Assembly (NCBI GenBank): GCA_026770025.1
Contig: JAMXDE010000045.1
Span: forward strand, 248,001-312,000
Direction of reading: 5' to 3'
Source: Craspedostauros australis
Lineage: Eukaryota; Bacillariophyta; Bacillariophyceae; Mastogloiales; Achnanthaceae
DNA length: 64,000 bases
Numbering within the stretch: position 1 is the stretch's first letter; each line of letters starts with the position of its first letter. The position numbers were made by a program, and so were the translations under genes. Below are positions 28,603 to 40,197 of this stretch, one piece after another. The notes below the pieces were generated by a model, which was given only the letters and a program-made list of their open reading frames with translations, had not been told where the DNA came from and did no database searches.

Positions 28603-29544
28603 TCACTCCAACATATTGACGGGCTCCGCCTTGCGCTCCTCCAAAATCGCCTCCGCCACATCCATATCTTCCGGCGTCGTGATCTTGAGATTGGTGTACT
28701 CGCCCTGCGTCAGCTTGACGGGCTCCCCCAACGCTTCGACGATGGACACGTCGTCCGTCACCTCGAGCTGATTGGCCGCGACGTGCTCGAATCCGCGCGC
28801 CAACGTCTCAATGGCCACGACCTGCGGCGTGTGCACTTCCCACAATCGCGCACGCGGGATGGTGCGTTCGACGAAGGCCCCGTCGGCGCTCTCCTTGATG
28901 GTGGCCTTGCACGGCACGCCCAGGACGGCGGCACCGTGCTGTTTGGCGTCGCGGATGACGTGACAGATCTCGTCCAATGTGACGAGGGGACGCGCGCTGT
29001 CATGGATGGCGACGTACTTGCAGTCGGGATTGTGATGCGTCAATGCATTCAGACCATTCTCGACGGAACCCTGGCGTTCGATGCCGGGGTTGGCGAAGAG
29101 GAGCTGGCCCTTGTAGTTGTCGACGATGGGTTGGTACTCGGGTTGGTAGGTGGGATCCATGACGAGCACGACGTTGGGTGGTGCCGCGACGTTGTTGGCT
29201 TCGCAGTGCGCAACGAGGCGATTGAGGAAGAGGTCGAGGGAGTGATGCAGGACCGGGACGCCGCGCAACGGCAGGTACTGCTTCGGCATGCCGGCCTTCA
29301 TGCGGCTTCCGGTGCCTCCGGCCAGCAGGACGAAGCCGACGTCGCCCATGGGTGGGATTGCGTCATCCTCGGCATCACCATCACTGCTCTTGGTGGCTGC
29401 CAGCGCCGCGACCGAGGCTGTTGCCGACGCCGACGCTGGTCGGGAGACGGCTGCCGATGGCGCAGCCGTGAAGCACGTCGCGCAGGCAAAGAACGCCACG
29501 AGCGTCACGATCACAAGCGACCTCCTCATGTTCAACAAAGCCAT
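28603..29544 (-). CDS. ispD: 2-C-methyl-D-erythritol 4-phosphate cytidylyltransferase (IspD), plastid
   Basis: 313 aa. IspD couples MEP to CTP, giving CDP-ME and pyrophosphate, the third step of the plastid MEP isoprenoid pathway. The CTP-binding loop LLAGGTGSRMKAGMPKQY places the catalytic Arg81 and Lys88; VAIHDSARPLVT supplies the CTP/MEP-binding Asp and Arg; TDDVSIVEALG and the C-terminal NLKITTPEDMDVAEAIL complete the family signature. The N terminus (MRRSLVIVTLVAFFACATC|FTAAP) is a signal peptide with the heterokont ASAFAP-type Phe junction, then an Ala/Ser-rich transit stretch to about residue 60. Length without the presequence (about 250) matches bacterial IspD. It is divergent from the DnaJ gene. 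Confidence 0.96.
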   Translation of the reverse strand: MALLNMRRSLVIVTLVAFFACATCFTAAPSAAVSRPASASATASVAALAATKSSDGDAEDDAIPPMGDVGFVLLAGGTGSRMKAGMPKQYLPLRGVPVLHHSLDLFLNRLVAHCEANNVAAPPNVVLVMDPTYQPEYQPIVDNYKGQLLFANPGIERQGSVENGLNALTHHNPDCKYVAIHDSARPLVTLDEICHVIRDAKQHGAAVLGVPCKATIKESADGAFVERTIPRARLWEVHTPQVVAIETLARGFEHVAANQLEVTDDVSIVEALGEPVKLTQGEYTNLKITTPEDMDVAEAILEERKAEPVNMLE

Positions 29545-30277
29545 TCTTCAAGTGTTGCAATTGATCTGATCTGTTGTGATTCGTGTGCATGCGTTTGATG
29601 TTGCAGCTGAGAATGATACAGCCAGAGTGACGGTTGCAGTTGCAGTTACGCCTGAGAATGAAGTTGTCATGCGAATCTCGCGAACAAACGGGGATCACGA
29701 TGCCGATTGCTTCTGCTCCATCCAGTTCGTCTCCCACCACAACGCACTGACGTGTGGAGACAACCAAAGGACACAAACGAAAAAGTGACAGCAAAAGATA
29801 CGCACGACTCCGATTCCTTTGATTCAACTACGAACCAATCGGCTGAGTCAATTCAAGTCATTGTCAATCGAGAAAACGAATCGACAGATGACCAAACAAA
29901 GATCACAAAATCAGCGCCGAATCCACATCTTTCTCCATTGGCGATGCCGCGTGGACATCAACACGCGGGAAGAGTTGCGCAGAGGAGAGGAGACCATTTG
30001 TCATCGTTCCTCCGAAGCAGCTGCCGACTGACATTCTCATCGGTCAATCCAACGACACACAGGACGTCCTGAACGATAGAACAGCATTGCAAGCACATTC
30101 GATGGCATCATACTCGTGGCTCTCATTTTTGGCAACTACGCGGATCATTTCGGATTGACATTGCCACTACACGGCTTGATTGATTGTGATCTTCATCTTT
30201 TCTTGCGCAGACGCAGACGCGGACGCATACAATACCGCCAAGCTCTGCAAATCAATTTATCCACCATCCATTGCAAG
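29545..30277. other. Divergent promoter region of IspD and DnaJ genes
   Basis: Carries the leaders of both genes; no supported coding frame. The open frame continuing upstream of the DnaJ start begins without a signal peptide and reads as leader. Confidence 0.4.
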
Positions 30278-31615
30278 ATGGGACGAATGAGGCACCTCCC
30301 CGGTACCCGCTTGATGTGGCTGTTGGCCGTCTCCATTCTGCTGCTGGCATCCCTGTCTTCCCCATCGCTGCCGACGGCCATGGCCGCCAAGGAGGAGACG
30401 AACCTCTACAAGATCCTGGGCGTCTCCAAGACCGCCACGGTGCAGCAGATCAAGAAGGCCTACCGCAAGATGGCATTGGCCACGCATCCCGACAAGGTCA
30501 AGGACATGTCGAAGGAGGAAGCGGCTGAGAAGTTTCGCAAGGTCGTGCACGCCTTTGAGATCCTCAGCGATGCGCAATCCAGGAAGGTCTACGATCGCAC
30601 GGGCAGGACGGACGGCGGTGTCAACAACGGTAACAACAACGGCAATCAGAGGCAGAACGGATGGTCCAATTTCAACTTCAACTTTCGCACACAACGCAAC
30701 AGCTACACAAAGCCAAAGCTCAAGGACAAGTTCAAGGTCAAGGAGGCCATGAGCCGCGTCATGCACATCGTCAGTTTCGAACAGCTCAAGACCGTCATGA
30801 CTGATGAGAACGATGTCCTGGAACGCAACCTCCTCATGTGCTTCGTCAACCCGCCTCAGGACAAGCACGTCGACGAGGAGATGGTCTTCCCGTACCCCTT
30901 CGCCGCCATGTCCGATCAGGGCATCTGGTGGGAAGATCTGCTGCAGACCGTCAAGATACGGTACCACAAGGGCAACGAGATCACGCGCTTCTTCAAGATC
31001 CCACCCGCCACCGCCCTCAACTCGCCCGTCTTCGTCTTCGGCAAGCGCGGCCAGAAACTGGATCGCAAGTTCCCGCAACTCAAAACGCGCTCGCGCAAGG
31101 AATTCGAGAACTGGGTGTGGAAGCAACTCGAGATCAAGGTCCACTTCTTCAACAAGCACCCGCATCCCGTCGAGGTGTACTGGATCCACGGCACACGCGC
31201 CAGTCTCAAATTCACGCTGGGGCATTGGGAAGGCATGTACCACACGACGAAGCTGTCGCACGAATGGTGGGTGCGCGATGTGCGTACCGACACGCATCGC
31301 AACACGCCGGGGCGGCACCGGTTGTCGGATGAGACCTGCATTGCGCGGTGGAAGATCGTGGACGATGCGCCGGAGCAGGAGCTCATCATTGAGCCCAAGG
31401 AATGCTTCGATCTGTCCGGGCATTGCAGCTTTTGGAAGCGGCAAGGGGAATGCACCAAGAATCCTGGCTTTATGGCCGAAAAGTGCCAACTAACTTGTCG
31501 CAAGGGCAAGTGCGATCCGAAGTACATCATTCAGAAGGAGAAAGAGGAGGAAGAGAAACGGGCGGCGGATGCAGCCAAGGGTGATGGCGGAAGTGATGGT
31601 GGCGATGAATTGTAA
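30278..31615 (+). CDS. ER-luminal type DnaJ protein with C-terminal ShK domain
   Basis: 445 aa from the ATG at 30278. A signal peptide covers about residues 1-37 (LMWLLAVSILLLASL). The J domain follows (about 40-105), with YKILGVSKTATVQQIKKAY and the Hsp70-stimulating THPDK. A Gly/Asn linker leads to a conserved middle region of unknown fold (about 150-380) that lacks the Cys-rich zinc module of type I DnaJ; it contains VEVYWIHGTRASLKFTLGHW. Near residues 383-418 a six-Cys ShKT module (ECFDLSGHCSFW to KGKC) is present. The tail is Lys/Glu-rich and ends GDEL, a possible variant ER-retrieval signal. Likely a co-chaperone of ER Hsp70 (BiP). Confidence 0.85.
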   Translation: MGRMRHLPGTRLMWLLAVSILLLASLSSPSLPTAMAAKEETNLYKILGVSKTATVQQIKKAYRKMALATHPDKVKDMSKEEAAEKFRKVVHAFEILSDAQSRKVYDRTGRTDGGVNNGNNNGNQRQNGWSNFNFNFRTQRNSYTKPKLKDKFKVKEAMSRVMHIVSFEQLKTVMTDENDVLERNLLMCFVNPPQDKHVDEEMVFPYPFAAMSDQGIWWEDLLQTVKIRYHKGNEITRFFKIPPATALNSPVFVFGKRGQKLDRKFPQLKTRSRKEFENWVWKQLEIKVHFFNKHPHPVEVYWIHGTRASLKFTLGHWEGMYHTTKLSHEWWVRDVRTDTHRNTPGRHRLSDETCIARWKIVDDAPEQELIIEPKECFDLSGHCSFWKRQGECTKNPGFMAEKCQLTCRKGKCDPKYIIQKEKEEEEKRAADAAKGDGGSDGGDEL

Positions 31616-32030
31616 TTGTACCAATCCTAATGTCTAGACAGAGAATAGACAGCAACAACGTCAACTACATTTGCCACGCCCTTGTGGATTTATCGCAGCC
31701 AATCTGAGTCGATACTGCGCGCATTCGAGGCACTTGTATTCGTATGTAGAGTATGTGTCAATGTGTTATCTTCGTATCATTCTCGTCATGCTTGCATCGA
31801 CTTCCAACACACAATGTTACCGACGAATTAGCACGGGTGTCGTTTATTGATCGAGATGTGAAGACAGTACAGTACCATCACGCTGTTGTCTATGTTGGTG
31901 CTAGTATGATGGTGTGATTATTGCATGGTTGAAAAGGATTGTCGCACCACGCCGTGCGATACCAAATTCATTCGACACACGAAGCACGCAGCCGCGTACC
32001 TCGTCACTCTGCGGACGCTCATCCGCCGCA
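31616..32030. other. Convergent intergenic region
   Basis: Between the DnaJ and carrier gene ends; AT-richer than its surroundings, no gene seen. Confidence 0.4.
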
Positions 32031-33223
32031 TCAATCCAGATACGGAGACAGAGATCGCTTGTACGCTTCATACGCGCCAAAGAAGACGAACCCCCCGATG
32101 GAGATCCACATGACGCGCGGCTGGATGCCGGACAGGAAGACGGCCGTACCCTCCGCGCTGTGCGTTCGTTGTATGACATCCACCATGCCGTTGTACTGCA
32201 CGCCGTGCGCATCGGCACCCAACATCAATCGCGTTTTGATGACATCCAACGGCGTCGTGACGGCCGCGGCGATGCCACCCGACACGGAGCCGCACGCCGC
32301 AGCCTGCAGGGCCGATGCGGGCTCCTTTTGCCAGTCGCCCACCATGACCTTGAATCGTTCGTACATTGGGAATTGGATCATGGCGAATGGAATTTCTCGC
32401 ATGATCGTGACGCCGTAGCCGCGGTAGAGTCCGCCCGTGATGGCGGCCAATGGGGATCCGTGCTTTTCTTTGAGCACCTGTTGGAAGGTGCCGACGAGGG
32501 GTGTGCCGGACGTTTGCATCTTGGCCTTGACGACTTCTGTGGGGACGCGCACGAGGCAAGCCATCGTCTCACCCATGCTGGCGGCGATCATGTGCGTCGC
32601 CGCCTGCTGGTCCTTGAAGCCCATGGCCTCCATCCTGTCGTACACAATTGGTTTCATGATCTGCTCATGCGTATTGTGGCGATTCATCGTATTGCATTCC
32701 AATGTATTGGGTCATGTCACAGTGTGGAGGATGCGTCAAAGTGGAATGGCAGACGGTGACGATGTGAGAATTTGGCGAAGGACAGCATTCATCTGTTGAC
32801 GCTACTATATTGACGCTGTTGACAGTGTTAACGCTGTTGATGACGTTGATCATGCTGAAGCAGATTCCGATACGGCGAATGAGAGATGACATCGGCAGAT
32901 GAAAGAAAAAGCTATGCTTTGCAGCGACGACTCCACCAATGGTCCAACTTTTGCCATCGCCCACATGCTCGTCATGGCATTCCACTGACCTCGTAAGTGC
33001 TGAAGAACAAGGCGGCTCCAGGTGCCGATCCGACAGCGGCGGCTCCCAATCCATTGTAGATTCCAGTGAATCCACCGGCCTTGATGAACCCCTGCGGTGC
33101 CTGCAGTCGGGTCTTGAGCGTGTCGATGGGAAAGAGCGCCACATCCACGCTCGTTCCTGCCATGCCACCGGCAATCAAGGCATTGAGGAAGGACGTCGCC
33201 TTCTTTTCGCTGGAGTCCGACAT
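32031..33223 (-). CDS. Mitochondrial carrier, S-adenosylmethionine transporter type (two exons)
   Basis: Exon 1 is 33223-32990 and exon 2 about 32663-32031, with an intron of about 326 bp (donor GTCAGT, acceptor AG near 32664), phase 0; predicted 288 aa. Three tandem solute-carrier repeats are visible through their signatures: [20 protein letters not shown] and [10 protein letters not shown]. The stretch [23 protein letters not shown] is diagnostic of the SAMC/SLC25A26 group, which swaps cytosolic SAM for S-adenosylhomocysteine across the inner mitochondrial (or plastid) membrane. Length is normal for the family. The acceptor could also be three bases further on, which removes one Gln. A plastid location is possible but no plastid presequence is seen. 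Confidence 0.87.
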
Positions 33224-34096
33224 TGTGCTGGAGTGTTCTGCTTCTGGTTCCGTTGTGCGAACGAAGGGATGGTTGGAAGGATTGATGGCCAATCGACAAT
33301 GCAAGTACTCTTTTGAACTATGAGAAAGTTCAAATGTGCGAAAGGATCGAGAGAATGGCGGAGTGTGGAGCAACGCGTCGTTGCATGATCACGTCCATCC
33401 CGTTTTCCAGTCCGGCACTTTGTTGCGTGGTTCGTCGTCGTGTTGGCGCATGAAACAACCAACATCCAATTCAGGTTCGTCACCAACGTTGTCGCTCATG
33501 GTGGTGGTGCGTCGTTGTTTCGTTTCTCGCTTGTTGTTGGATCTTTTGGTGGACGTGTGCTTGTGTGTTCGTTCGTTTCTTCGGGACTCAAAACGGTTCT
33601 CCCCCTCGCATGAATGGGTACTTACTCAATCCTAAAATTTGTCTCTCGCCAGCTTTGTTGGTGGTTGAGCTTAGGAGTTGCGGTGATTATATAACGTACA
33701 GTAATTTATGTAAAACAGTTGCGGCAACTCATGTTATTTCTGTGAAATTGAAGAATACGAAAGAAGAAGTCGTATTGAATCGTGCCAAGCCAATCGATCA
33801 TTCTCCATCCACGTTTGGAACGGATCTTGTTCTTGTGCGAAACGGAACGAACGAGAAGGATTCCGCAGACATCACCACCACCTCCCATGACATGCGCAGG
33901 TGACACCTCCTCCATCCCAATCCGCTCCATCAGCCTCGACATCTCCATCATCACCGCAGAGCAGACACATAAAATTCGATCATCCGACGAATCAACAATC
34001 CACAAGCAACCACCAACCAAAGAACGCAAGGCAAGCCCCGCAGCAACCATAAAGCAACCAAACAAAGCAAAGAACACCCAATCGCGACACATCAAC
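33224..34096. other. Divergent promoter region of carrier and ABC-F genes
   Basis: No gene is supported. An AT-rich patch (GATTATATAACGTACAG) lies near 33687. The last 130 bases are the A/C-rich leader of the ABC-F gene. Confidence 0.4.
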
Positions 34097-36733
34097 ATGG
34101 CATCCTCCCCAACCAGCAGAAGCAGAAGCGGCAGCAACGATTCTGCCGTCGTTCGCGAACAGCTCGCATCGCTGGACGACACGGACTGCTTGGCCTCCGC
34201 CTGGTCCGAGGCCATCGAGGCCGTGCATGCGCGTAGCGAGCAAACGGACAAGGCATCGGGCTACGTCTCATGGGGCGGCCGTGGCAAGGGCGGTCGCGGC
34301 CGTGCCAGGCAGACCTACCAACCCAAGGACGTCGTCGTCGACGACGTCTCCCTGCAGTACCTCGAGGGCGGCAAGCCCAACAAGGCATCCAAATCGTCCA
34401 AGAAGGGCGGCACCAGCTCCAAGATCAACGGCTCCATCCTCGAGAACTCAAGGCTCAAGCTGCTGCACGGACACGCCTACGCCTTGATCGGGCGCAACGG
34501 ATGCGGCAAGTCCACCTTGCTCAGACGCATGCATGCGCACAAGATTCCGGGACTGTCGCCGCACATCACGACCCTCTACTTGCCGCAGCACAACGATGAA
34601 GAGGCATTGCAGATCGTGGCGTCATCGCAATCCACGTCCATCATCGACCAAACGCCCGTCGACGTCGTCATGACGTACCAGCAGATGACCTACCAATCGT
34701 CCGAGCAGGCCATCCAATCGCAGATTGAACATCTCGAGGATCAGTTGGAGTCGCTGCAGTTGTCGGAAGAGGACGGCGGTGCCACAATCGGTGCTGCCAG
34801 CGACGACGACGACGAGGAGCTGGATGTGCAGCAGCGCATGGAGGACATCTGCGAACAAATCTCGAGCCTTGAAGATCGCTTGGAACCAGCCGCGCGCGAT
34901 GTCCTGCGCGAGCAGGCGCAACATGCTCTGCAGAGCTGGAATATTGGTGACGACCTCATGGACGTGCCGTTCTCGAAACTCACGAGCGGCCAACGCAAGA
35001 AGGTGCTGCTGTCCGTCGCGCTCATCTGCCCCACCGATGTCGTCCTCCTCGATGAGCCGGCGCAGGATCTAGATATTCCAGGACTGATCCAGCTAAGACG
35101 CCTCATCGCCATCTGCGCGCAAGAAGACCGCACCGTCGTGCTCGTCAGCCACGACGTCGACTTGATCAACGACGTCGCCACCGACATCATCTACTTCTCC
35201 AACCACCAGCTGCACTACTTCCCCGGCAACTACAACAACTTCCAAACCGTCCTGGAGCAGCACGGCATCCAGGCCCTGCGCGAACAGGTCTCGCTGGAAA
35301 AGAAGCGCGAGCATATGCTGCAGACGTTGGACAATTTGAAGAAGCAGCCCATTCCCAAACGCGGCGGCGGTCGCAAGAAGGCCAAGCAGGTAGAATCCGT
35401 CAAGAAAAAGCTCGAACGCACCGGCATCCAGCGCGACGCGAAGGGACATCGGTGGCAGGCCCAAAAGGCCGGCACCGGTATCCAGCGTGGTGCCATCAAT
35501 GGTTTGGATGCCAACACGCGCAAGGGGCTATCGTCGACGCAGCTGCTCAAGCAGGCACAAAAGGCTATCCAACGTCCGCCCGATAAGGCGGTGCAGTTCA
35601 TGTGAGTTGTGTTGGAGTTGGATTGAGAATGGGATGCATGCACATCTGTTACTGCCATGGTTGGTGTGCCATGCGCGCTCACGGATTTTGGCTTCTGCGG
35701 GTACGATACACTCTGCATTTGTTCTGACGCGGGAGTTCTCACGTCTTCATCTTTGCTGCCCTTTCCTTCATGTATTCTTGCTCAACCTATCTACTCGCAT
35801 GTCGAATCGCGATCATTTCGATGCTGTACGCACTGCGATCGATGGGACCACGATATCCTGTCATACCATACTAATACGTCACCATGCAGTTTCCGAGACC
35901 CGCCAAGTCATTGGGGCGAGCCGTTGATCACGGCATTCGATCTCGGATACAAGCCCAAAGACACGAATACAGATCCCGAACATCCAAACGAAGATGGCGG
36001 CGAAGATGCAACTGCAGACAGCGAACCTCAGACTTCAGAAGCACCGGAAGCAGCATCGTCATCTGCGGCGGAAGAAGGGATCGGTGATCTCGAGGCTGCT
36101 CTGAAGATGTTCCAGAAGAAACCGGGCTATCTATTTGATGGCGTGGATCTCTGCGTTGAGGAGGGATCCAAGGTGTGCATTCTTGGCTACAACGGAGTTG
36201 GCAAAAGCTCGCTCCTCCGATTGTTGGCAAAGGCCGAGGCACCGACCGAAGGCACCATCCATCATGCGTCGGGCATCAGCATCGGATACTGGGATGCTGA
36301 TCTCCTCAAACGTCGCGTCCAGAACCACGGGGCCAGCACCTCCTTGAAGTACCTGCAGGACAAGTACGGCAATCGCACGGAGCAGGATCTCAGAAGCGAA
36401 CTGACCTCCTTTGGGCTAGCACCGCACCAAATCACGCGGCCCATCCATTACTTGAGCGGCGGGGAGCAAACACGGTTGGCGCTGGTCGATCTCATGCTCA
36501 ACGATCCGCCGGTGCTCCTGCTCGACAACCCGACATGCCATCTGGACGTCGAGAGCGTGGAGGCGCTGACGTACGGATTGCAACGGTGGAAGGGAACGGT
36601 CGTGATGGTGAGCCACGATGCCAGCTTTTTGCGAGTGTTGGATGTCCAATGCTACGTGCTGACGGAGAAAGAAGGCAAGCTGCGTCGATTGGAAGGCGGG
36701 ATGGACATGTACCTGAAGCACTTCAAGTATTAG
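34097..36733 (+). CDS. ABC-F family ATPase with altered catalytic sites (two exons)
   Basis: Exons 34097-35601 and 35890-36733 with a 288 bp GTGAGT-CAG intron in phase 2, giving 782 aa; the join rebuilds the family motif FRDPPSHWGEPLI expected at this point. Two ABC domains on one chain without membrane segments define ABC-F (GCN20/ABCF-like), cytosolic ATPases that act on ribosomes. Site 1: Walker A GRNGCGKST (about 132), signature LTSGQ, Walker B VVLLDEPAQDLD (D319/E320). Site 2: Walker A GYNGVGKSS (601), signature LSGGEQ, Walker B VLLLDNPTCHLD with D714 followed by Asn715 where the catalytic Glu should be. Both DEPTNHLD boxes typical of ABC-F are degenerate. Basic linker (PKRGGGRKKAKQVE) and an RGG-like N terminus may bind RNA. 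Hydrolysis at site 2 is probably slow or absent. Confidence 0.88.
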
Positions 36734-37398
36734 AACGTGTCGAATGTCATAATAGTACTCGGGAGAGGTATCGTCTGTTCTACTCTTCTGTGTGAGTGAA
36801 TAGAGCTGAGCATACTTGTAGTATGGAGAGATGTACCTACGCCGACGTCAAAGGCTACAGATAGAAATGAAAATGGCGCTCCTTGGCTGGCATCGTCCCT
36901 CGTATTGACTCCATTGAGGGCACCCGGATTGAGGTGCCTTCGCATGAAGAATTCATTTCATCCTGGTCCAACGATGAGAGGAGGGCAATTGAGATCGCTC
37001 CTCACCGATCATGGATCCACATCATGCCGCAAAATTCGGGTATCACGCATCAAGCGTCGGAAGAATGGAATAGACCACCGTAACGCGCAGTGTGAAGGGG
37101 CAAGACCGTGACAAATGATACGGTCGATGTCGTCGTTTGTCATTTGGCTCAAATCGTCATAATTGGTTTGAAACCTGCTGGTTGTCCCGGCAATGGCATG
37201 TACTTTCATGTTGCGAAAGCCACAGAATGCTGGTGTCCTCACCATCATCCGCAAGGGCCAACACGGCAGATATTCTACTACTAGTACAACTGAATTGCAA
37301 CGGACTTGTCCCAGGTGCCACCCCAGGTGCTATGACCTCAGCTCATCTTCCAGATCCTGATGGTACGCTCTCGAGCTGCTGGCTGACTCTGATTCCGG
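36734..37398. other. Intergenic region after the ABC-F gene
   Basis: No gene is seen. GCATACTTGTAGT at 36810-36822 resembles motifs near two other gene ends. Confidence 0.4.
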
Positions 37399-38064
37399 CT
37401 ACGGCTGCATGAGCTGGACGCATTGCTGCAGCCATTCTGTCTTGTTCTGCCTCCGCGCCTCCGCCGCGTCGCCGATCTCGCGGGGACATTGGCACTGCCC
37501 ATAGAGCCGCGGCGTCAACTGAGAACGAAGCAAAATTGACTGCATCCATATCTGTCCATTTCGTTTTGGGAAGGTTGGGCGATCGACTCGAAACGCAGAG
37601 TACAGCCGATTCTCTCCGAAGTGCCCGTCCAAGGGGCAGGAGCACATTCGTTCCAAGATGTTTTCAATCTTCCCAACGTCTGCTTCCGACCTGTAGACCT
37701 CAGGCAGATCCCTGGACGGCTTGCAAATCGTGAAGAATTCAATCGCATCGACCATCTTCTCATCCTCCTCGCCGAATTTGACGGCAGCGCATGAGATGTA
37801 CCCATCGGCGAGGTTGGTATCCCTCCGTGACATGATTGTGGCTGGTGGATTGAAGCAGGCCATGCCCTCTCGTTCACCACCCACCTTATATACAGCATGG
37901 GATGGCTCCGATGCTGTCTTCTTCATCTCGTACATGCCGTTCGATAACTCCAGGCCGTGGCGCAGAATGACTGAGCCAGGCTTCACAAGACCATTATGCC
38001 ATTTGGTGTCGGCCATACGATCCTGAACTTCATCCGCAGCATCGCGTCCATGTGACAGCCCCAT
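37399..38064 (-). CDS. Orphan open frame, possibly a decaying host gene
   Basis: 221 codons from ATG 38064 with codon choice partly like the real genes here (many G/C-ending codons between 37650 and 37900). The translation is protein-like (for example YISCAAVKFGEEDEKMVDAI and ILERMCSCPLDG) but matches no family I know, and no signal or membrane segment is present. Immediately upstream other minus-strand frames (38068-38289) also look weakly coding, in different frames, as in a gene with an unrecognised intron or one that is breaking down. Neighbours give no clue. It may also be chance in a GC-balanced genome. Confidence 0.35.
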   Translation of the reverse strand: MGLSHGRDAADEVQDRMADTKWHNGLVKPGSVILRHGLELSNGMYEMKKTASEPSHAVYKVGGEREGMACFNPPATIMSRRDTNLADGYISCAAVKFGEEDEKMVDAIEFFTICKPSRDLPEVYRSEADVGKIENILERMCSCPLDGHFGENRLYSAFRVDRPTFPKRNGQIWMQSILLRSQLTPRLYGQCQCPREIGDAAEARRQNKTEWLQQCVQLMQP

Positions 38065-40197
38065 CTCTCAAGGGCCCACCCCCAATCCCCCAAAGTTTCC
38101 TCTGGAATCGCTGTGATAGGAATACGTGCAATCCGACCTCGCTGAAAGGAAATTGGTTGGACCATTCACCCAATGGCTGTTGGGCACGTGGCGACTCATG
38201 ACTGTGTGAAAAGATGTAGGGATGCGCTGTGCTGGATTTGGTCGATCGCACTTCTCGTTGCCTGCGTTTGAACTCTTCCAATTGTGCAAATTATGACCTT
38301 GTCAGGGGTTTGATAATGATGACAGTAGGTCAATAGCCTGCAACAGTGGTCTGTATCGCGAACGTTACGGTCCTTGCACGGTCGAATGCTGCTGATCGTC
38401 CTGGCTGAGTTGCCGCGTCGCTCTGTACATGCTGCTTTTGCGCGTCGATACCAATGGAAATAGGTATGGTCTCCATCATCTTCGCTTCTCGCCGTGGACG
38501 CAACCGCTGACCGTCTCGCTCAGCCAGGACGTCGTCGTCGTGGGATTGATGTGGAACTTGCACGAGCAGAGTATCGTGATCATGCGAGGATGAGCGCAGT
38601 CCTCCAAGTACTCGTATCCATCCCGCGAGAAACGTTGGTGATATCACACGTGAATCCGATCGCGGCCGACCGAACGAGGAGAGTGCTTGGAAAATCTGGT
38701 TGAGGCGGGCGTGGAAACTCGTGGGATCACGCCGCCTGCAGACCGAGTTGCTGCGCAATGGCCGACAACGTATCTGAGTTGTACCAACCCGCCCATCATC
38801 GTTGAAACTTGCTGCCCATGCGCGTACTAGTTCGCATCGCTGCTTGGTTGTTTGGCATGTACAGCACGGCTTCATTCCTTGCTCGCGTTGCGTGTCGAAG
38901 AAGCAATCATCTCAGTCGCAAGCAAGCATCCATGCTGCCCACCTCCGATGCGTTCTAGTTTGCCACACGTGTGACAGTCACCATCATGAAGGCTCACGCA
39001 AGAGCATGGTCCTTCGCACCACAAGCAATGACTCTTCTCATGCAGATTGGGCGGAGACGAGCATCCTTGGACGCTGTGTCACTCCGTTCGTCGCAAACTC
39101 GTTTGTTGTGGACCGGAGGCGTTCGATTGATGAGAGGGTTCTCCTTCTTCCAAATGATGAAGCGAGCAAAACGACAAAATCGTCGCGATCTGCGCATTCT
39201 TGTGGCCACAAACGTCCGATAACATCTGTTCGTATGAACAGTCTGCCGATGCCGTTAGAGGCGTTTGTTAGTATTGTCCGTTGTTGTGTGAACAATCACG
39301 TGCGACTTAAGAAAAGTATGAGATTTTTAGTCGTTGGTGACTGCGAAATCGGCGGCAGTTTTGGATTTGGCGGCACAAACAGCACACACAAGAGAGAAGT
39401 CGCTTCTCCTGACACGGATCATTGCGTGGCAACGCGACAACGATGGCACCAACATCAAAGACGAGAGGGGGAAAAGTGAGCAGAAAAAGACAGGCACAGG
39501 AAATTCGCTTGCTGCTGTGTTTGTTCTCTTGTGTGAATGAAGAGGGGCAAGGTGAGGCGGATCCAGACAGAGAGAGAGGGAGGCGTATTGGTAGGCGCCA
39601 TACGACTGCGCACGAGCCATGATACGAGAGGACTGCTCAGTCGAAACTTCGTAATCGCTCTGCAGCGGAAAGAGCACCATCGATACTCATCACTCTTCGG
39701 CTGAACCTTTCCACACAAGTACAGGGACTGCCACTGTCCACTTTGCCCACGGTCCAATTGTTCCACACTTCCACACGACACGACGAGTACGAGTGTGCTG
39801 CGCATCAGTCCATCCACATCTCCACGCACATGGAAACGAACACAACATCGAACTGCCCCTTATTCATCACATCGGATCACAGCAGGCCCAACCGCGCACT
39901 TCGCCTCATCCATCCCACCACAACATTTGCAGCCATCCAGATACGCACCCACCTGCATCCACCCAATCATAAATCCGCACATTCATCACATTCATCACAT
40001 TTCGTACACAATCAGAATCAACAGTTATCACAAGGCTCACACATCATAACATCGTCTTCGCCATTGCAGTGCTGTCGAAAGAGCCTGTGATTTGATATCT
40101 GCCATACTGTTCTCATCGATCAGAGCGCATCACAAGCAACAGCAACAGCAGCACTCGCTATAGAGTCGGTCTCACGAGCCCATCACAAACCACAACC
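38065..40197. other. Long stretch without a supported gene
   Basis: About 2.1 kb with short overlapping frames on both strands and no recognisable motif. GC skew and codon bias look non-coding. The final 400 bases are A/C-rich (many CATCACA units near 39970-40000) and may form the leader of the small gene at 40198. Confidence 0.35.

Noticed and set aside
30257-31489. 410-codon minus-strand frame opposite the DnaJ gene
   Set aside because: Antisense shadow; the J domain and ShK motifs prove the plus strand is coding.
38330-39680. Several frames of 100-225 codons on both strands
   Set aside because: Overlap each other, have Ser/Arg/Cys-rich composition typical of random GC-balanced sequence, and no motif.
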